This document shows positions 9,698-21,549 of a DNA stretch of 64,000 nucleotides, piece by piece. Each line of letters opens with the position of its first letter. Position 1 is the stretch's first letter. The translations under genes were made by a program, and so were the position numbers. The notes under the pieces are model-generated. The model did not search any database and was not told the DNA's origin. It saw only the letters and a list, made by a program, of their open reading frames with translations. Source of the stretch: Acanthosepion lycidas (Eukaryota; Mollusca; Cephalopoda; Sepiida; Sepiidae); contig OZ010574.1 in the NCBI GenBank assembly GCA_963932145.1, forward strand, positions 62,956,878 through 63,020,877. The letters are read 5' to 3'.

Positions 9698-10199
9698 CTA
9701 GCCAAATTACCCCTTGCCTTACTGCATATCACACATTTTATTGTAAAAAAATGATGATTGATTTTAAATCATTGTTATAATTTCTGTAGAGAAAATGATG
9801 CATTTCTTTATTACTCAGTGATCTTGCCAATGTGACCACCATCTTCTGGACTTCTCCTCCTATATTTTGGATAGGTGTCATTCCCTTGTTCAAATTTAAA
9901 TTTAAGTCAAAGGCAAAAAAATATTTAGTAGGGGGGGTTGTGCAAAAACAACTTGATCTGATCTCTTTGATAATGTATTTGATGCAATATTTGATTGAAT
10001 GAACTGATGAGCAGATTTCAAGATTGATATGACAGTTGAAATGTCGCAATAAATATATTTTGTAAGGCACTACCCACTGACTGGCCTTTTCTTGTTCAAA
10101 TTTAAATTTAATTTAAATCAATTACCCTGAGTAATGTAGTTTCAGAATATATATGTTTATGGGAGTCTGTTTCCAATATCTTAGGAGTTAGATAACAAA
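9698..10199. other. Unassigned region with a repeated Drosophila-style AT block
   Basis: TTGTTCAAATTTAAATTTAA occurs twice (about 9889 and 10094). The left edge, ACTAGCCAAATTACC just after the microsatellite, resembles a Helitron 3' end in reverse, but no matching 5' end was found. No coding motif was recognised. Confidence 0.35.
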
Positions 10200-10246
10200 C
10201 AAACAGACAGACAGACAGAGGCTACAACCTTGTGTGTGTGTGTGGG

Positions 10247-10310
<64 letters not shown>
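10200..10310. repeat. (CAGA)n, (GT)n and (TA)n microsatellites
   Basis: CAGA units at 10200-10219, GT units at 10231-10244, TA units at 10249-10309. Confidence 0.9.
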
Positions 10311-10312
<2 letters not shown>

Positions 10313-10403
10313 TATATAGTCGCATGAAATTGTAATAGTGAGAAAACTGAGTAGCGACTCAAGTATTCCTTTGCTGAATGTTGATGTCCAGATTATCTAG
10401 GCA

Positions 10404-11251
10404 TTGAGCACTTTAATACACACATCTTCCAACCACTTGCCTTCTATAATCAAACAGATGCCAAAATCAATTAACCGCAGGCTTTCTGACAATTCCTCCA
10501 ATGAATCCATATTCAACAAAGCTAAGAAAGACTATGAAACAGCCCTAAAAGATAGCGGATTCCCAGCAACACTCACATACTCACCACAGAACACAAAGAA
10601 GGCCAACAGCAAAGGAATATCATATGGTTCAATCCACTGTACAAGAAAAATGTAAAAACAAACATAGGAAATATATTCTTCAAACTCTTACACAAACACT
10701 TCCTGGAATCAAGCACCCTACACAAACAAAGACACAGTAAAATGGCACAAATAATAAAAAAGCACAACAGGAAGACTATCAACAACCCTCACGAATAAAT
10801 TAAACCCACATGTAACTGCAGAATAAAGAACGAATGTCCCTTAAATGGTAATTGCTTACAAAACAACGTAATATACTAAGCCATGATAAAATCACCAGAT
10901 AATGAAGAAAAAGTATACATAGGAGTAACTGAAGGACCCTGGAAACAAAGAAATTACACACACAAAACATCTTTCACAAATAGTAAATATGCGAACAGCA
11001 CAATGCTCTCTAAGTATATCCTGGAAATTAAAAACAAAATGCACATCACACCAAAAATATCCTGGAAAATAAGGAAAAGATCATCAGCCTACAACAACCA
11101 ATCCAAAACTTGCAAACTTTACTTGCAGGAAAAAATAGCAATCATTACCTTCCCAGACCAAAATAAATTATTAAATAAACGATTCGAGCTCATCTCAAAA
11201 TGCAGACATGAAAACGAATTTTTACTATGTTACTTAAAAATTGAAAACTAA
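10404..11251 (+). pseudogene. Penelope-like element C-terminus with GIY-YIG endonuclease
   Basis: Frames joined by two stops or shifts encode the region after the RT palm: LIHTSSNHLPSIIKQ, RRLSDNSSNESIFNKAKKDY, then ISYGSIH (family form IIWFNPPY), NVKTNIGNIFFKLLHKHF, MAQIIKKHNRK. A cysteine motif CNCRIKNECPLNGNCLQNN follows, then a GIY-YIG-type endonuclease from 10883: VYIGVTE, KQRNYTHKTSF (Arg and His), YANSTMLSKYI, and LQEK with the catalytic glutamate. A stop at VIY*A separates the cysteine motif from the endonuclease. The 5' RT half is missing from this copy. The cysteine motif plus C-terminal GIY-YIG is typical of endonuclease-bearing Penelope-like elements. Confidence 0.8.
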
Positions 11252-11852
11252 TAAAATAAAATAAATAAACAAAATGACAATAAAATAAGTAAAATAAATT
11301 AACCCAAACAAATTACCAAATCACACTCGTTAGAATAGATGAAATAGAATGAATGAATAAAAAATAAAAAACAAAATCAATGAACTGAAACAAATAAAGT
11401 AAATAAAAAACAAATTAACAAAACATTATCGCCAAAATATTAGTTAGACTATAAAAATCAAACCAGAAACATAGCTGTAACTGTTATATAATGATAAAAA
11501 ATGCTACGTTACTTAAGAATCGAAAACCGAAAAGAGTAAATAAAAATATACAGTATAATAAATAAAAAATAAATGAAGTAATAAACAAATTAAAAACTGC
11601 TCCCGCCAAAATAATAGTTAGAATAAACTACAACAATCAACCCCAAAATTGAATAAATAGCTTTAATTATCTTCCCAAACCAAAACAAAACTATTAAATA
11701 AGTGATATAAACAAATTTTTACTACGTTAATAAAACACCAATTAAAAATAAATAAATAAATAAGAAAATAAATAAAAAATAAAAATAAATAAAAACAAGC
11801 AAAATAATTTAACCCAAATAAATACATAAACAAATAAACGACTTCTGGCAAA
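11252..11852 (+). other. A-rich 3' region of the Penelope-like copy
   Basis: Simple A-rich sequence of AAATAAAT units with an imperfect internal duplication: ACTACGTTA(A)TAAA and CCAAAATAxxAGTTAGA recur near 11430, 11510, 11605 and 11720. It joins the endonuclease frame to the terminal repeat. Confidence 0.6.
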
Positions 11853-12078
11853 ATAACTGCCAAAATAGACTACACACAATGCACTACTGACCCATATATA
11901 TAAATAGCTGAGAAAAACAAACAACACTTGTGGCCTGATGATTACATCTAGCATGAAACAGCCTGCCACCTCTAAGCGTTGACTTCAATGTTCACTTTTA
12001 TATTTACACATGCTCTATTTCTGATATTAAGCACTTTATCCCATAAATATAGCACTCCTTAAGAGTATATTTCTTCAT
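11853..12078 (+). mobile_element. Penelope-like 3' terminal repeat
   Basis: Colinear with 6573-6725 and with the inverse of 5574-5795 over its whole length, including CACTTTATCCCATAAATATA and the edge at a (TA)n tract. It follows the endonuclease half as expected for a 3' pLTR. Confidence 0.75.
11926..11974 (+). ncRNA. Degenerate hammerhead motif, third copy
   Basis: CUGAUGA at 11935-11941 and GAAA at 11955-11958 are intact, but stem II has an A-C mismatch and stem III ends in C instead of U, so the cleavage triplet is GCC rather than GUC. Probably inactive. Confidence 0.5.
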
Positions 12079-12137
12079 ATATATATATATATATATATTC
12101 TCAGTGAAATTTGCATATTATTAAATTAATAATTTGA

Positions 12138-12192
<55 letters not shown>
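12079..12192. repeat. (TA)n tracts
   Basis: TA runs at 12079-12099 and 12138-12192 separated by a short AT-rich spacer. Confidence 0.9.
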
Positions 12193-12195
<3 letters not shown>

Positions 12196-12226
12196 GACAT
12201 TGAAGTCAACACACACAGGCCATATA

Positions 12227-12840
12227 CAGGGTTATTCAAAAAGAATGAACCGATTTCATTATACAATATTTTAATAAGGAAAATCAATAGAAAACTCTGG
12301 CCAAGTCACACGTATTCTACTCACAATCAACTTTTATTTCCTGTTTTACAAGTTTTCAATGTGGCCACCACCTGCAAATAATGGATTGTGCGATCACAAG
12401 CTCACGTCCAGCTTGATTTGTGAGCTTCCTTAAATGCAGCATGGATTCTTGCCACTTCTTCCTCTGAAACTTGTGGTCTTCCTGGAATTTTTCCTTTACA
12501 CAGACATCCACTCTCTTGAAACTGTTTAAACCACCATCAAATGTTCTTAGGAGAGGGCTGATTCATGTTGAATTGCCTTTGAGAAGCACGCTGCATTGTG
12601 ACAATTGTATTTGTTATTGTGAACTCGAGAACGCAGAATGCCTTTTGCTGAGGACTTGCCATTTCTGGGTTAAACAAGCTGAATGTTGCCGGAGATATGA
12701 TGTGATTACAGCACCCCTGAGGCAGCCATTCAAAACTTAGAAAAATCCTCTTTCAAATGGTCACTGACTCATTCTATGATGATACTTGAGAACTGAAGTA
12801 AAGCATCATGAAATTGGTTCATTCTTTTTGAATAATCCTG
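12227..12840 (-). mobile_element. Non-autonomous Tc1/mariner-type element, 614 bp
   Basis: Terminal inverted repeats of about 34 bp with two mismatches: CAGGGTTATTCAAAAAGAAT on the left and its complement (CAGGATTATTCAAAAAGAAT read inwards) on the right. TA flanks both ends (12225-12226, 12841-12842). The interior holds only the N-terminal part of a transposase on the minus strand. Confidence 0.85.
12340..12662 (-). pseudogene. Transposase N-terminus (helix-turn-helix), truncated
   Basis: From an ATG at 12662 the minus strand reads MASPQQKAFCVLEF, then RQFNMNQPSPKNI*WWFKQF, QESGCLCKGKIPGRPQVSEE, and ARIHAAFKEAH. This is the N-terminal DNA-binding region of a mariner-like transposase common in invertebrates. 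One stop interrupts it and the DDE domain is absent, which explains the short element. Confidence 0.75.
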
Positions 12841-12842
12841 TA

Positions 12843-13140
12843 TATTAGTAAATTAATAGTTCTCTATATAAAAGAAATATAAAATAGACATAAATATAAA
12901 AATATATATAAAATATATATGAATAAATAAAATAATTCCTACAAATTAATAGTCTACTATATGAAATAATTATAAGATAAATATAAAAATGATATCTAAA
13001 ATTATTATGAATATAAAATAAACAGAACATTTCTATGAATTAATAAATAATCCTTTATTTAAAATTAATATAAACAGATATAAATATAAAATGAATACAA
13101 AATTTCTATAAATTGATAGTCCCTTGTATAATCAATAATA
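12843..13140. repeat. Degenerate tandem repeat, three units of about 75-95 bp
   Basis: Units begin near 12848, 12943 and 13037 with ATTAATAGT-like sequence, pass through AAATATAAAA blocks and end with TTCTATAAATT-like sequence. Strongly AT-rich, so alignment is approximate. Confidence 0.5.
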
Positions 13141-13409
13141 ATAATTGTATAATTTTGTCCAAACTCATTTCTCTTTATATTTTTAAGTAATTCTCTTAAT
13201 AATTTTTCCTGATGAAATTTATATCAAAACAACAGGATGAAACCTGTTACATTTTAGCTATAAATTGTGATGGGGAAAAACTTCCCTATAATCTTAGAAA
13301 GGCTGTCTATTGAAACATAACAAAGATGAGAAGAGGTTAGTTTATAATGGTTCATTTTTATCGACACTTACTGCTCAAAACAAATATTAATGACCACTCA
13401 TGTCCACAG

Positions 13410-14490
13410 CTCTTTTCTGGTTTTCCGATTGCTGTGTTTTTTTTGGTTTTTTTTATGTTGCTACTTAAAAATAATAATAAAAGATAATACTCTTCAATAA
13501 ATGAGTCAGCAAATATTCCTTCTATCACATTTGAGGAGGAAAAAGCAAAACATTTTTGGTTTATATTTGTTTGTAATTTATAGTTCCAATACTAGTTTTT
13601 CTATAACAAGTCTAACATCAACTGAAGTGTTTAATTGGCATATCGGTGTTTTTCAGCATCATTATCATTAGATGGATAGATAGCTAGATAGATAGACTGA
13701 AAGACATACAGATGAGGAAGAAAATTAGATAGATAGGAATAGACAATGAAAGATAGATATGAACTGAGTGAGACAGATAGATTGATAAATAGATATACAG
13801 ATAAGGAAGAAAATTAGGCAGGAATAGACTATAAAAAGACTATCAGTAGATAGAAAGACATACAGATGAGGAAGAAAATTAGATATATAGGAATAGACTG
13901 CAAAAGAGATAGACATACAAATAAGGAAGAAAATCAGACAGATAAATAGTAATAGACAGAGATAGATAGATAGGAATAGACTGCGAAAGATAGAGAGATC
14001 TTAGTTGAATTCATGTAGTCTATAGTATGCAACAGGGCTACATATGGTTTTGAATTCAGATGTCTCCTTCACCTAGACTAGTTGCCAATCATAGCTAGAG
14101 AGCCAATCCAACCTTACCATTTAACCCATAGCTAGGGGAAGAAAATGGTACTCTGAGGAAGAGAAACCCTTGAGCACTCAATTGTGATCTCTGTAATCTC
14201 TTCAATACCTGTATAGTAATACCAGGGCTACATACCCAGGGTTCCAATGTGAGTTTTCCAATTGCCATTTTCTTTTTTGTTTTCTTACTCAAATAAACGA
14301 GTCAGAAATATTCCAGCTATCTCATCTGAGAGGGAAAAAGCAAACTCTTAATGATTTATTTTTATTTTATAGTTCTGATGCTAGTTTTTCTATAATCACA
14401 AGACTGACATCAACCGAAGTTTTTAGTTGGCATATGGGAGTTTGTTATCATCATATTCATTAGATAGATAGATAGATAGATAGATATTGA
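13410..14490. repeat. Duplicated 250-bp block enclosing GATA minisatellite
   Basis: 13410-13690 and 14245-14490 are diverged direct copies (GGTTTTCC..TTGC, GAGTCAG, AAATATTCC, GAGGAAAAAGCAAA-like, CTAGTTTTTCTATAA, TTGGCATAT), and both end in GATA runs. Between them, 13690-14010 is a GATA-rich minisatellite with GAGGAAGAAAATTAG recurring four times. A minus-strand SINE fragment lies near 14040-14135. Confidence 0.7.
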
Positions 14491-14599
14491 AGAGACAGAG
14501 ATAGATAAATAGATGGATATTTAACATCAGCTGAGGTCACAGTTAACAAGGCCATGTCACAGATAATTCTGAAATCCATAATCTCTTCAACCAGAATTT

Positions 14600-15140
14600 C
14601 TTCTTTTATGTGCTGTGTCCTTTCAAGATGCAATCATGGCCCTTCACATTTTCCTGTCCCTTGTAGATCTTAATTAGTTTTGTCTTTTTGCTATTTTTCC
14701 TAAACTCTGTTCTACCATTCATTTACGCAAGCTCATCATGTATGTTATGCGCTGCTTTCCTCTGACCCTCTTTCCCTCAGTCTGTCCCATGAGTATCAGA
14801 TTTTCCAAGCATTCTTTCCTCATTATCTGTCCCAAAAATTTCAACTGCTTCTTCCTGATGTTAAGTATGTTTCCTTTTTGGTTCCATTTTCTCTCAAACC
14901 TTGTCATTGCACACATGTTCTGTTCTTGACATCCTCAGCATCTTTTTGTAGAACCATGTTTCTGTTTCTTTCAAGTCTCTTCTTTGAGGAGATTGTCCAA
15001 CATTTGCTGTCATATATGAAGGCAGATATCACGTAAAAGTACAGTAGTCTTTTCTTTGTATTTAATGTAATTTTTCTGTCTCTTAATATTTGGCATAGCT
15101 TTTGGAATACACCTTTGGCCATCCCAATATGTTTTTGGAT
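14600..15140 (-). mobile_element. RTE-like LINE (family R), C-terminal part, minus strand
   Basis: Minus-strand frames from 15122 down give MAKGVFQKLCQILRDRKI, LNTKKRLLYFYVISAFIY, KCWTISS, and then, after a frame change near 14910, RKKQLKFLGQIMRKECLENL and GKQRITYM. This is one of the cleaner copies, with the two halves of the region overlapping by a few bases at the frameshift. Confidence 0.75.
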
Positions 15141-15790
15141 CTTAATTGCTGTTTAAGGAACAATCATTCTTTGCTCTGCAATTACACATTGGGTTTGATT
15201 TGTTATGTGTGGTTTGTTGGTTGCTTTCCTGTTGGGCTTTTTTATTATTTGTATAATCTTCTCGGTGCAACTGTACTTGATTTTTACTGTGTTTTTGCTG
15301 AATATCTTGTAGATTGTGCTTGATGGAGAGAAGCGTTAGTGCATGAGTTTAATGAATATCTTTCCTATTTTTGTTTTTATGTCTTTATTATATGGTGTGT
15401 TGAACTATATGATGTTTCTTTTCTGTTTGGCTTTGTTGTACTGTGGTGTGTAAATGAGTCTTGCTGAAAATTCACTATCTTTTAGGGATGTTTCATAATC
15501 TTTCTTGGCTTTGTTGAAGATGGCTTAACTGGAAGAATTGTCAGATAGCCTCCAGTTCATTATTGATGTCTGGTGGTTGGAAGATGTGTGTATGCAAAGT
15601 GGTTTGCCATTGTGGTTTCTATACGATTGATATACATCTTTTCTTAGGTTGAATGTAACATCTAGGAAATGTACTTCTTTTAGGTTATTTTATGTCTGTC
15701 GAATCATATATGTTTTAAAAAATTAATGATTATTTTTCTAGTTTTGTCTGTTAGAATTACTTTGTTCGTGTTTAATAGTGATTTTCGAGA
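15141..15790 (-). pseudogene. Penelope-like element, region between RT palm and endonuclease
   Basis: Minus-strand translation matches the copy at 10404: VTFNLRKDVYQSYRN, HTSSNHQTSI, WRLSDNSSS, AIFNKAKKDYETSLKDSEF, then IKTKIGKIFIKLMH and IQIIKKPNRKA. It stops at the start of the cysteine motif and abuts a minus-strand RTE-like LINE. Several stops and shifts; the endonuclease half is missing. Confidence 0.75.
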
Positions 15791-16262
<472 letters not shown>

Positions 16263-17431
16263 TCACATACACACACTAAGGTATAGAGATGGATAAATAA
16301 AATAACTAGATATTAGCAATCATATATTGCTAACAAAAAAAGCTCTGTTAAGCCAAAGAAGTGAATTAATGGTGCAATGTCGATACAGTCTATGTTTTAC
16401 TTTAAAATATAGTTAAATTTTTTTAATAAAAACATTTACTTATTACAATTTTATAGCCAACATTTTATTAGTATATAATGGTCCACCCTCTATAGATAAT
16501 TACTTTATTTTGTTTATTCAACTTTAATATTGCTGTCTATTCAGTATTATTAGATGATAATTGATTAGATATAGATGTTCCGCATTTTTAATTTTATCTA
16601 CAGGCCCCTTTAAGAAGCTTCCTGGATATATACAAGAAAAATTGTTTCTGATAACTTTATGTCTGATTAACCCCCCCCCCCCACCACCACCACCAGCACT
16701 TCAACAAATAGAACGACATATTTGGCTACATTCATGATACATTTGTCGCTGCCTTATCCTCCACAATTGTCAAGGATGAAAAAATAACTCACCCACCTCC
16801 ACCCTCTGACCTTATTTTTTTTATTTTTATTTTTAATTCTGACCTTAAGAGGCCCTCCTTTTAACTTTCGGAAAAGAGGTAACGATTTGTTTTTAAATTT
16901 CCCTGAAAACTCATTTTTATCACCAGTTACCAACCATCGCCTGAGGGTAGTACAATCATAGTATTGAAACTTGAAAGATTTTGTGTTATGATATAAAATG
17001 TTTTTAATCTCATAATAAAAAATATCATAATAATAATATTTTGCTCTACTTTTTATTGAGCACTTTTTTAGAAAGTAAATGTTATGAACTGTGCATTTTT
17101 ACTCCATTTTTTCTTTCTCTTATTTGGATATATGCACCCAAAAAACTTAAATTTGGTTGTGCATTCTTGGAAGATAAGTGCAAATTTGTAAACAATGACT
17201 ATTACTACTAATATTACAAGGCTCTTCCCTTCTCTGAATTGAGCACTGTCAGTCATTGGCATGATTATTCACAGAGTAAGTACTTAAAAATTCGTCTTTT
17301 ATTCAACTGTGTGCCAATGGCTTGGATGAAAATCTCCGACTGTTGCCAAGTCAGTTGGGTTTCTATCCTGACTTGAAGTAATCGAATGTCTAGCCATGCT
17401 GATGAGCTGCAAAATAGTCTGTCTGTGGATG

Positions 17432-17434
<3 letters not shown>
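16263..17434. other. AT-rich DNA without recognised feature
   Basis: Only a C-run followed by CCA units (about 16671-16695) stands out. No coding motif was recognised. Confidence 0.5.
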
Positions 17435-17486
<52 letters not shown>

Positions 17487-17603
17487 CATCAAAAGTTATC
17501 ATGGATACTCATACTCGGAATAGACGCCCCATTTAAATTTTTACTTTAAACAGTGTCTATATATTATCTACTATTATCTGATAATATTAAACTAAAAATA
17601 AAT

Positions 17604-17682
<79 letters not shown>
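17435..17682. repeat. (TA)n and (CT)n(TA)n microsatellites
   Basis: TA run at 17435-17484; CT run at 17611-17637 continuing into TA at 17638-17682. The long Tyr-Ile frames here are microsatellite artefacts. Confidence 0.95.
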
Positions 17683-17686
<4 letters not shown>

Positions 17687-19035
17687 GACTTTTAAAATTG
17701 CAGTTATTGTAAGCTTCTTGGTACAACTGTCAGCTTCAACTTGATTTCAGGACCCAAAATTTTATTACCTGAATTTATCGTGAATCTTGCTTACACCAGA
17801 ATTTTAAACGTTTTTATCAGCAATTTTAAGTATCAGTCTACATTTGAATCCTCTCTCTCTCAATATATATCTATATTATTAAAATACAATTTTCTTTAAG
17901 TGCTTCTGTTGTGAAGTAAATATACACCTCTGATAACACAAAATGGACTATGCAAGATGCCTTATATAAAGATTTAAAAGTCAGTCAGAGCAACTCAATT
18001 GCAGTCAGTCAAGGAGAATTTCTAGTGATGTCATGGTGAGCAGGATAAATGAGACATAATGTTATAACTGCTAGGAGGAAGTTATAAAAGTGTCGATGAG
18101 GGATCGAAACTGATACGGAACAGAAAAAAAATACTTTTGTTTCTGTACACATGATAACAGTGGCGACAAGAAATTAGAACCATGCTGATTTCATTTTTTT
18201 CTTTGGTGTGTATAAAATAGAAAAAAAAAAAGAAGATAAAAACAGTTATTATTTAAATTTGGAAGAATTATTTGCTCAGGTGGTAAAAATATAACGACAG
18301 AAACAACAACAACAGCAGTTGCTGGAGCTTCATAATAGTTTGTAAAATTAAAACCTTAGAAACTATCTTACAAAATTCAACTTTCTCGAAATTTTACAAG
18401 TTAAAGCTCTTGAGAAAAAAATGCCTAACTTGCTTTGATTTGAACTCTGTAGCTTAAATGTACAGTGATTTTGATTAAACTTTGTATGAATATTTTATTT
18501 CTACATAAGATCAGCATTTCGCTTACTAACTTGCTCAACATAATCACGTGTCTGGAATCTCGCATAATTTGTGCTTCTGATCCAGGATTTGGCTGTCAAA
18601 TCCACTTGGCCTTAGACTTGTAATTAGGATTGTGACCAATGAAGCATTGTCTGCTCTAAGAAAGGATTACTCAGAATTTGGTCAGGTTTCTTAACAGAGC
18701 AAATGATTTAGGGGAATTTCCACTGACTTCCCAGTTAAATTCAGAGTTCTTTTATATGATTTGGGTCAAATGTTTTATGATTTACCTATACTGTCCTTAA
18801 TTGAAGTTTATTCAGAATATCCATTAGTTTGAGAATCAATGTGAGAAATTTAAATCCAGAAAGACGTGTATCTATATTTTATAGATTACATGAAGGTAGT
18901 ACATTAAATTTTCTTTTCAATTTTGCTAAAAACAAATATAAAACATATTTCTTAAATCAAATAATAGAAACTTCTGACTTAATGCTTGCAGATACTTGAA
19001 TAATTTCTGGTTCTTCTATACCATTGTAAATGATA
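17683..19035. other. AT-rich DNA without recognised feature
   Basis: No open frame with a motif, no repeat shared with other parts of the window. Confidence 0.5.
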
Positions 19036-19400
19036 TAAGATTTCTAATTTTTAAAAAAATACTGAGCTCTTTCAGAACATAGGTGATCATGAACCAACTT
19101 TTCTTTCTTTATTATCTGTGAATTGCCATGACTCCTTGGGAAAGATAGTGAAGTGGTTTCATTTTACCTTTTATACTGTTTTGAATTCAAGTTTTTCCTT
19201 CTTCGTTCAGAACATAAGCGGTTACAGCTCTCCACAGATTCCTTTTCTTTATTATCTGTGAATGACCTCTTGGAAAGACAGTGGTGTAGCTTACTGATGA
19301 CTTCAATGACTCTCTTGGTATGAACTGGACTGCTTCTTTCTGGAAATAGATTTAGTGTGGTTTTCACCTGTTGTAACTTTTTCCACACATTAAAAACAGT
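19036..19400 (-). repeat. SINE-like repeat, two partial copies in tandem
   Basis: 19075-19190 and 19200-19280 share GAACATA, TCTTTATTATCTGTGAAT and GGAAAGA(T/C)AGTG. The same block is at 4.5 and 52.4 kb, where it lies in the minus-strand body of a tRNA SINE. Confidence 0.5.
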
Positions 19401-19699
19401 TTTTCTACAAGCATTATCATCTCATAATTCTTCATATCAGCCATTTTCAATGTAACAATTTGACCATGTTTTGTTTGAGTTTCTATATTTAATTAAACTG
19501 GAAGCACTAAAGCAAAAGAATCTTAAGAAGCCTAATGCAAAATTTGAGACTATTTTTACGAATAGGTATGTTTTCAATTTTTGTTTAAATAATGAGTAAA
19601 TATTTATGCCACACCCAGAAGCATATGATTCATGCTAGGATGATACTAGATAGTCTGCACTGGATTTAATGTCAATAAGGAACCTTTGTTCTAAGAGAA

Positions 19700-20030
19700 A
19701 CTGATCTGCTATAACCCCAATATGTATTGGGCTCACTCCAGATAAGGCCAAAATAGACATTACACCCTGTACCCTATCAGACCATTAGAGAAGCCAGGTG
19801 CATCAGGGGTTTAATCTGGAAGATGACCTCCTAATCCCATTTGTGTCTTTAATGTTTATCAATAGCTGATCAAGCTGTGCTTAGGATATGCACATATGAG
19901 ACAACCAATGATAGGAAGATATTTAAATGCCCATCTAAGACGAAAAAGATAAAGAGTTCCTTACATCTTTGTGAGAAGAAGAATCCCTTGAATAAACAAT
20001 AATTTGAAATATGAGAGATTTAATTTCATG
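19700..20030 (+). mobile_element. LTR-like fragment related to the 61-kb LTRs
   Basis: Shared order with 60840-61193: GAAGCCAGGTGCATC, CTGGAAGATGACC, GATCAAGCTGTGCTTAGGAT, GATAGGAAGATATTTAAATG and GAAGAATCC. It precedes an RTE-like LINE fragment, as the 61-kb copies are embedded in that LINE. Ends are not clear. Confidence 0.45.
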
Positions 20031-20285
20031 TTCTTAGTAGTCTGTTCAATGATAATATTAGAAACATGTCAAAAATAGAAAGAGGACTTAAAAAAAGATG
20101 CATTTTCATACTGGATTTATTTAATCTATACATTGAAAGAATTGTAAGAGAACTAGAAGTCCTAATAGGATTTATTTTTTAGAAGACATAATTTAACAAC
20201 ATGAGAAACATAGATGACATTGATGGGAAACTCAGAAAGAAAACTAAACTATTACACAAAGTAGTTAAGGAAGGCAAGAAGAAAG

Positions 20286-21060
20286 TGTGGGATCTTCCAC
20301 AACAAACCAACCTTACCTCTTTTTAGGAAATGCACTCTTCTTATCTGGTAAGTAACATCCTACTTTTATACAAATATAACAAGTATTCATTGGTCAATCA
20401 CCTCCAATCTAGCTTGCTAATTGGTCAGTTCCAACCAATCAAACTGCTTGCACATGACCAATCTGTTTTCCCGCTCATATGCTGGGAGCCTCACGCCATT
20501 ATAAAAACCCAACACGTGTAAACTCCCTCGAGTTTTCTTTTCCTTCATCTCTCTCGCACGTCTCATTCCTTGCTACCAAGTGCCAAGATGTAACCTTCAA
20601 GAACTCCCGTCTTAACCATTGTGGTGAGACGTTAAAGACAATTACCAACATTCACAAACTCTGAAATCACTTCTGAACTTTTACCAACTTTACAACTCAC
20701 AATTCCAAACTTTATTCTTCTAAATTACAAGTTTAATATTACTTCTTCTTAATATGAACTCCGGTACAACTATTACCAAATCAAAGGGACACAACTCTGT
20801 CCTACCTTTTCAGTTCGCATGAATGTATATCAAACATTAATAAATTCAAATGTTATGTTTTGAAATCATTCCGTTCAGCTTTGTATTTTATACTATGTGC
20901 TATTTTACGTCAAATATAAATTGCATTGCGTCCACGCATTGTCCTTAATCTCACCTTTCCTAGCCAAAGTTAAATATTGGTAACTCAATCACTACAATAA
21001 TGATGACCGCGACGTTCGTCGTTCGACGTTCACAACAACAATGGTAATACAACCGCTACA
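20286..21060 (+). mobile_element. Solo LTR of an LTR retrotransposon, 775 bp
   Basis: The insert begins TGTGGGATC and ends CGCTACA (TG..CA termini, TGT/ACA inverted), and the host sequence AAAG is duplicated on both sides (20282-20285, 21061-21064). It interrupts a LINE cleanly. No internal gag or pol sequence is present, so this looks like the product of LTR-LTR recombination. A 4-bp duplication fits Ty3-type elements but does not prove it. The second half (to the ACGTTCGTCGTTCGACGTT block near 21010) is richer in CG dinucleotides than the surroundings. Confidence 0.8.
20389..20540 (+). promoter_or_regulatory. LTR promoter: CCAAT boxes and TATA box
   Basis: CCAAT occurs at 20403, 20435 and 20458, and inverted (ATTGG) at 20390 and 20419. 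TATAAAA at 20500-20506 would place a start near 20530. An AATAAA at 20839-20844 may be the polyadenylation signal. This layout matches the U3-R order of an LTR. Confidence 0.6.
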
Positions 21061-21549
21061 AAAGGACTAATGATTAACTGTAAAATCAAAAAATGTATGT
21101 AAGTATCAAACAGGTGCTTGATTTTAATTGTCTAGGCAGCTTAATAGCATAAAATGTAGCACAATAATCTGAAGGTACATTGGAATAGAAAAAGTGGCCT
21201 TCAGAAGTTAACCAGTATTCAGAGATAAGAGAATGTCCTTAAAAGGAAAAGATTGGCAAACTGTTACATAATATCTAATCTCCTTTATGGCAGTGAATGT
21301 TGGACAGTTTCCTCACAGATTAAGAAATTTGAATTGACAGATATATGATTCTACGAATGAATGCTGAGAATAACATGGAATGAACATCTCAACAATGAGC
21401 AAATTTTAATGACAAAAATACTGAGGCTTACAATCAGAAAGAGACACATGAAAATTTCTTGTATATGTAAGGAGGAAAGACAGTTTTGAAAACTTAATGC
21501 TCCAAGTACATAATAAAGGCAAGAGAAGCTTCAGTTCAAACTTATTCAA

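Larger units (their letters stand above)
20046..21540 (+). mobile_element. RTE-like LINE (family R) split by a solo LTR
   Basis: The left part (20046-20285) starts AAAAATAGAAAGAGGACTT and reaches AGTAGTTAAGGAAGGCAAG; the right part (21061-21540) resumes exactly where the family continues (AAAGGACTAA, then AACTGTAAAA) and runs through YGSECWTVS-like and RMNAENN-like blocks. It is full of stops. Confidence 0.75.

Noticed and set aside
12471..12740. Plus-strand open frame of 89 codons
   Set aside because: It is the antisense of the transposase N-terminus read on the minus strand.
13205..13260. Another CTGATGA with GATGAAACCTG
   Set aside because: The spacing and stems do not form a hammerhead fold; the match is limited to the core words.
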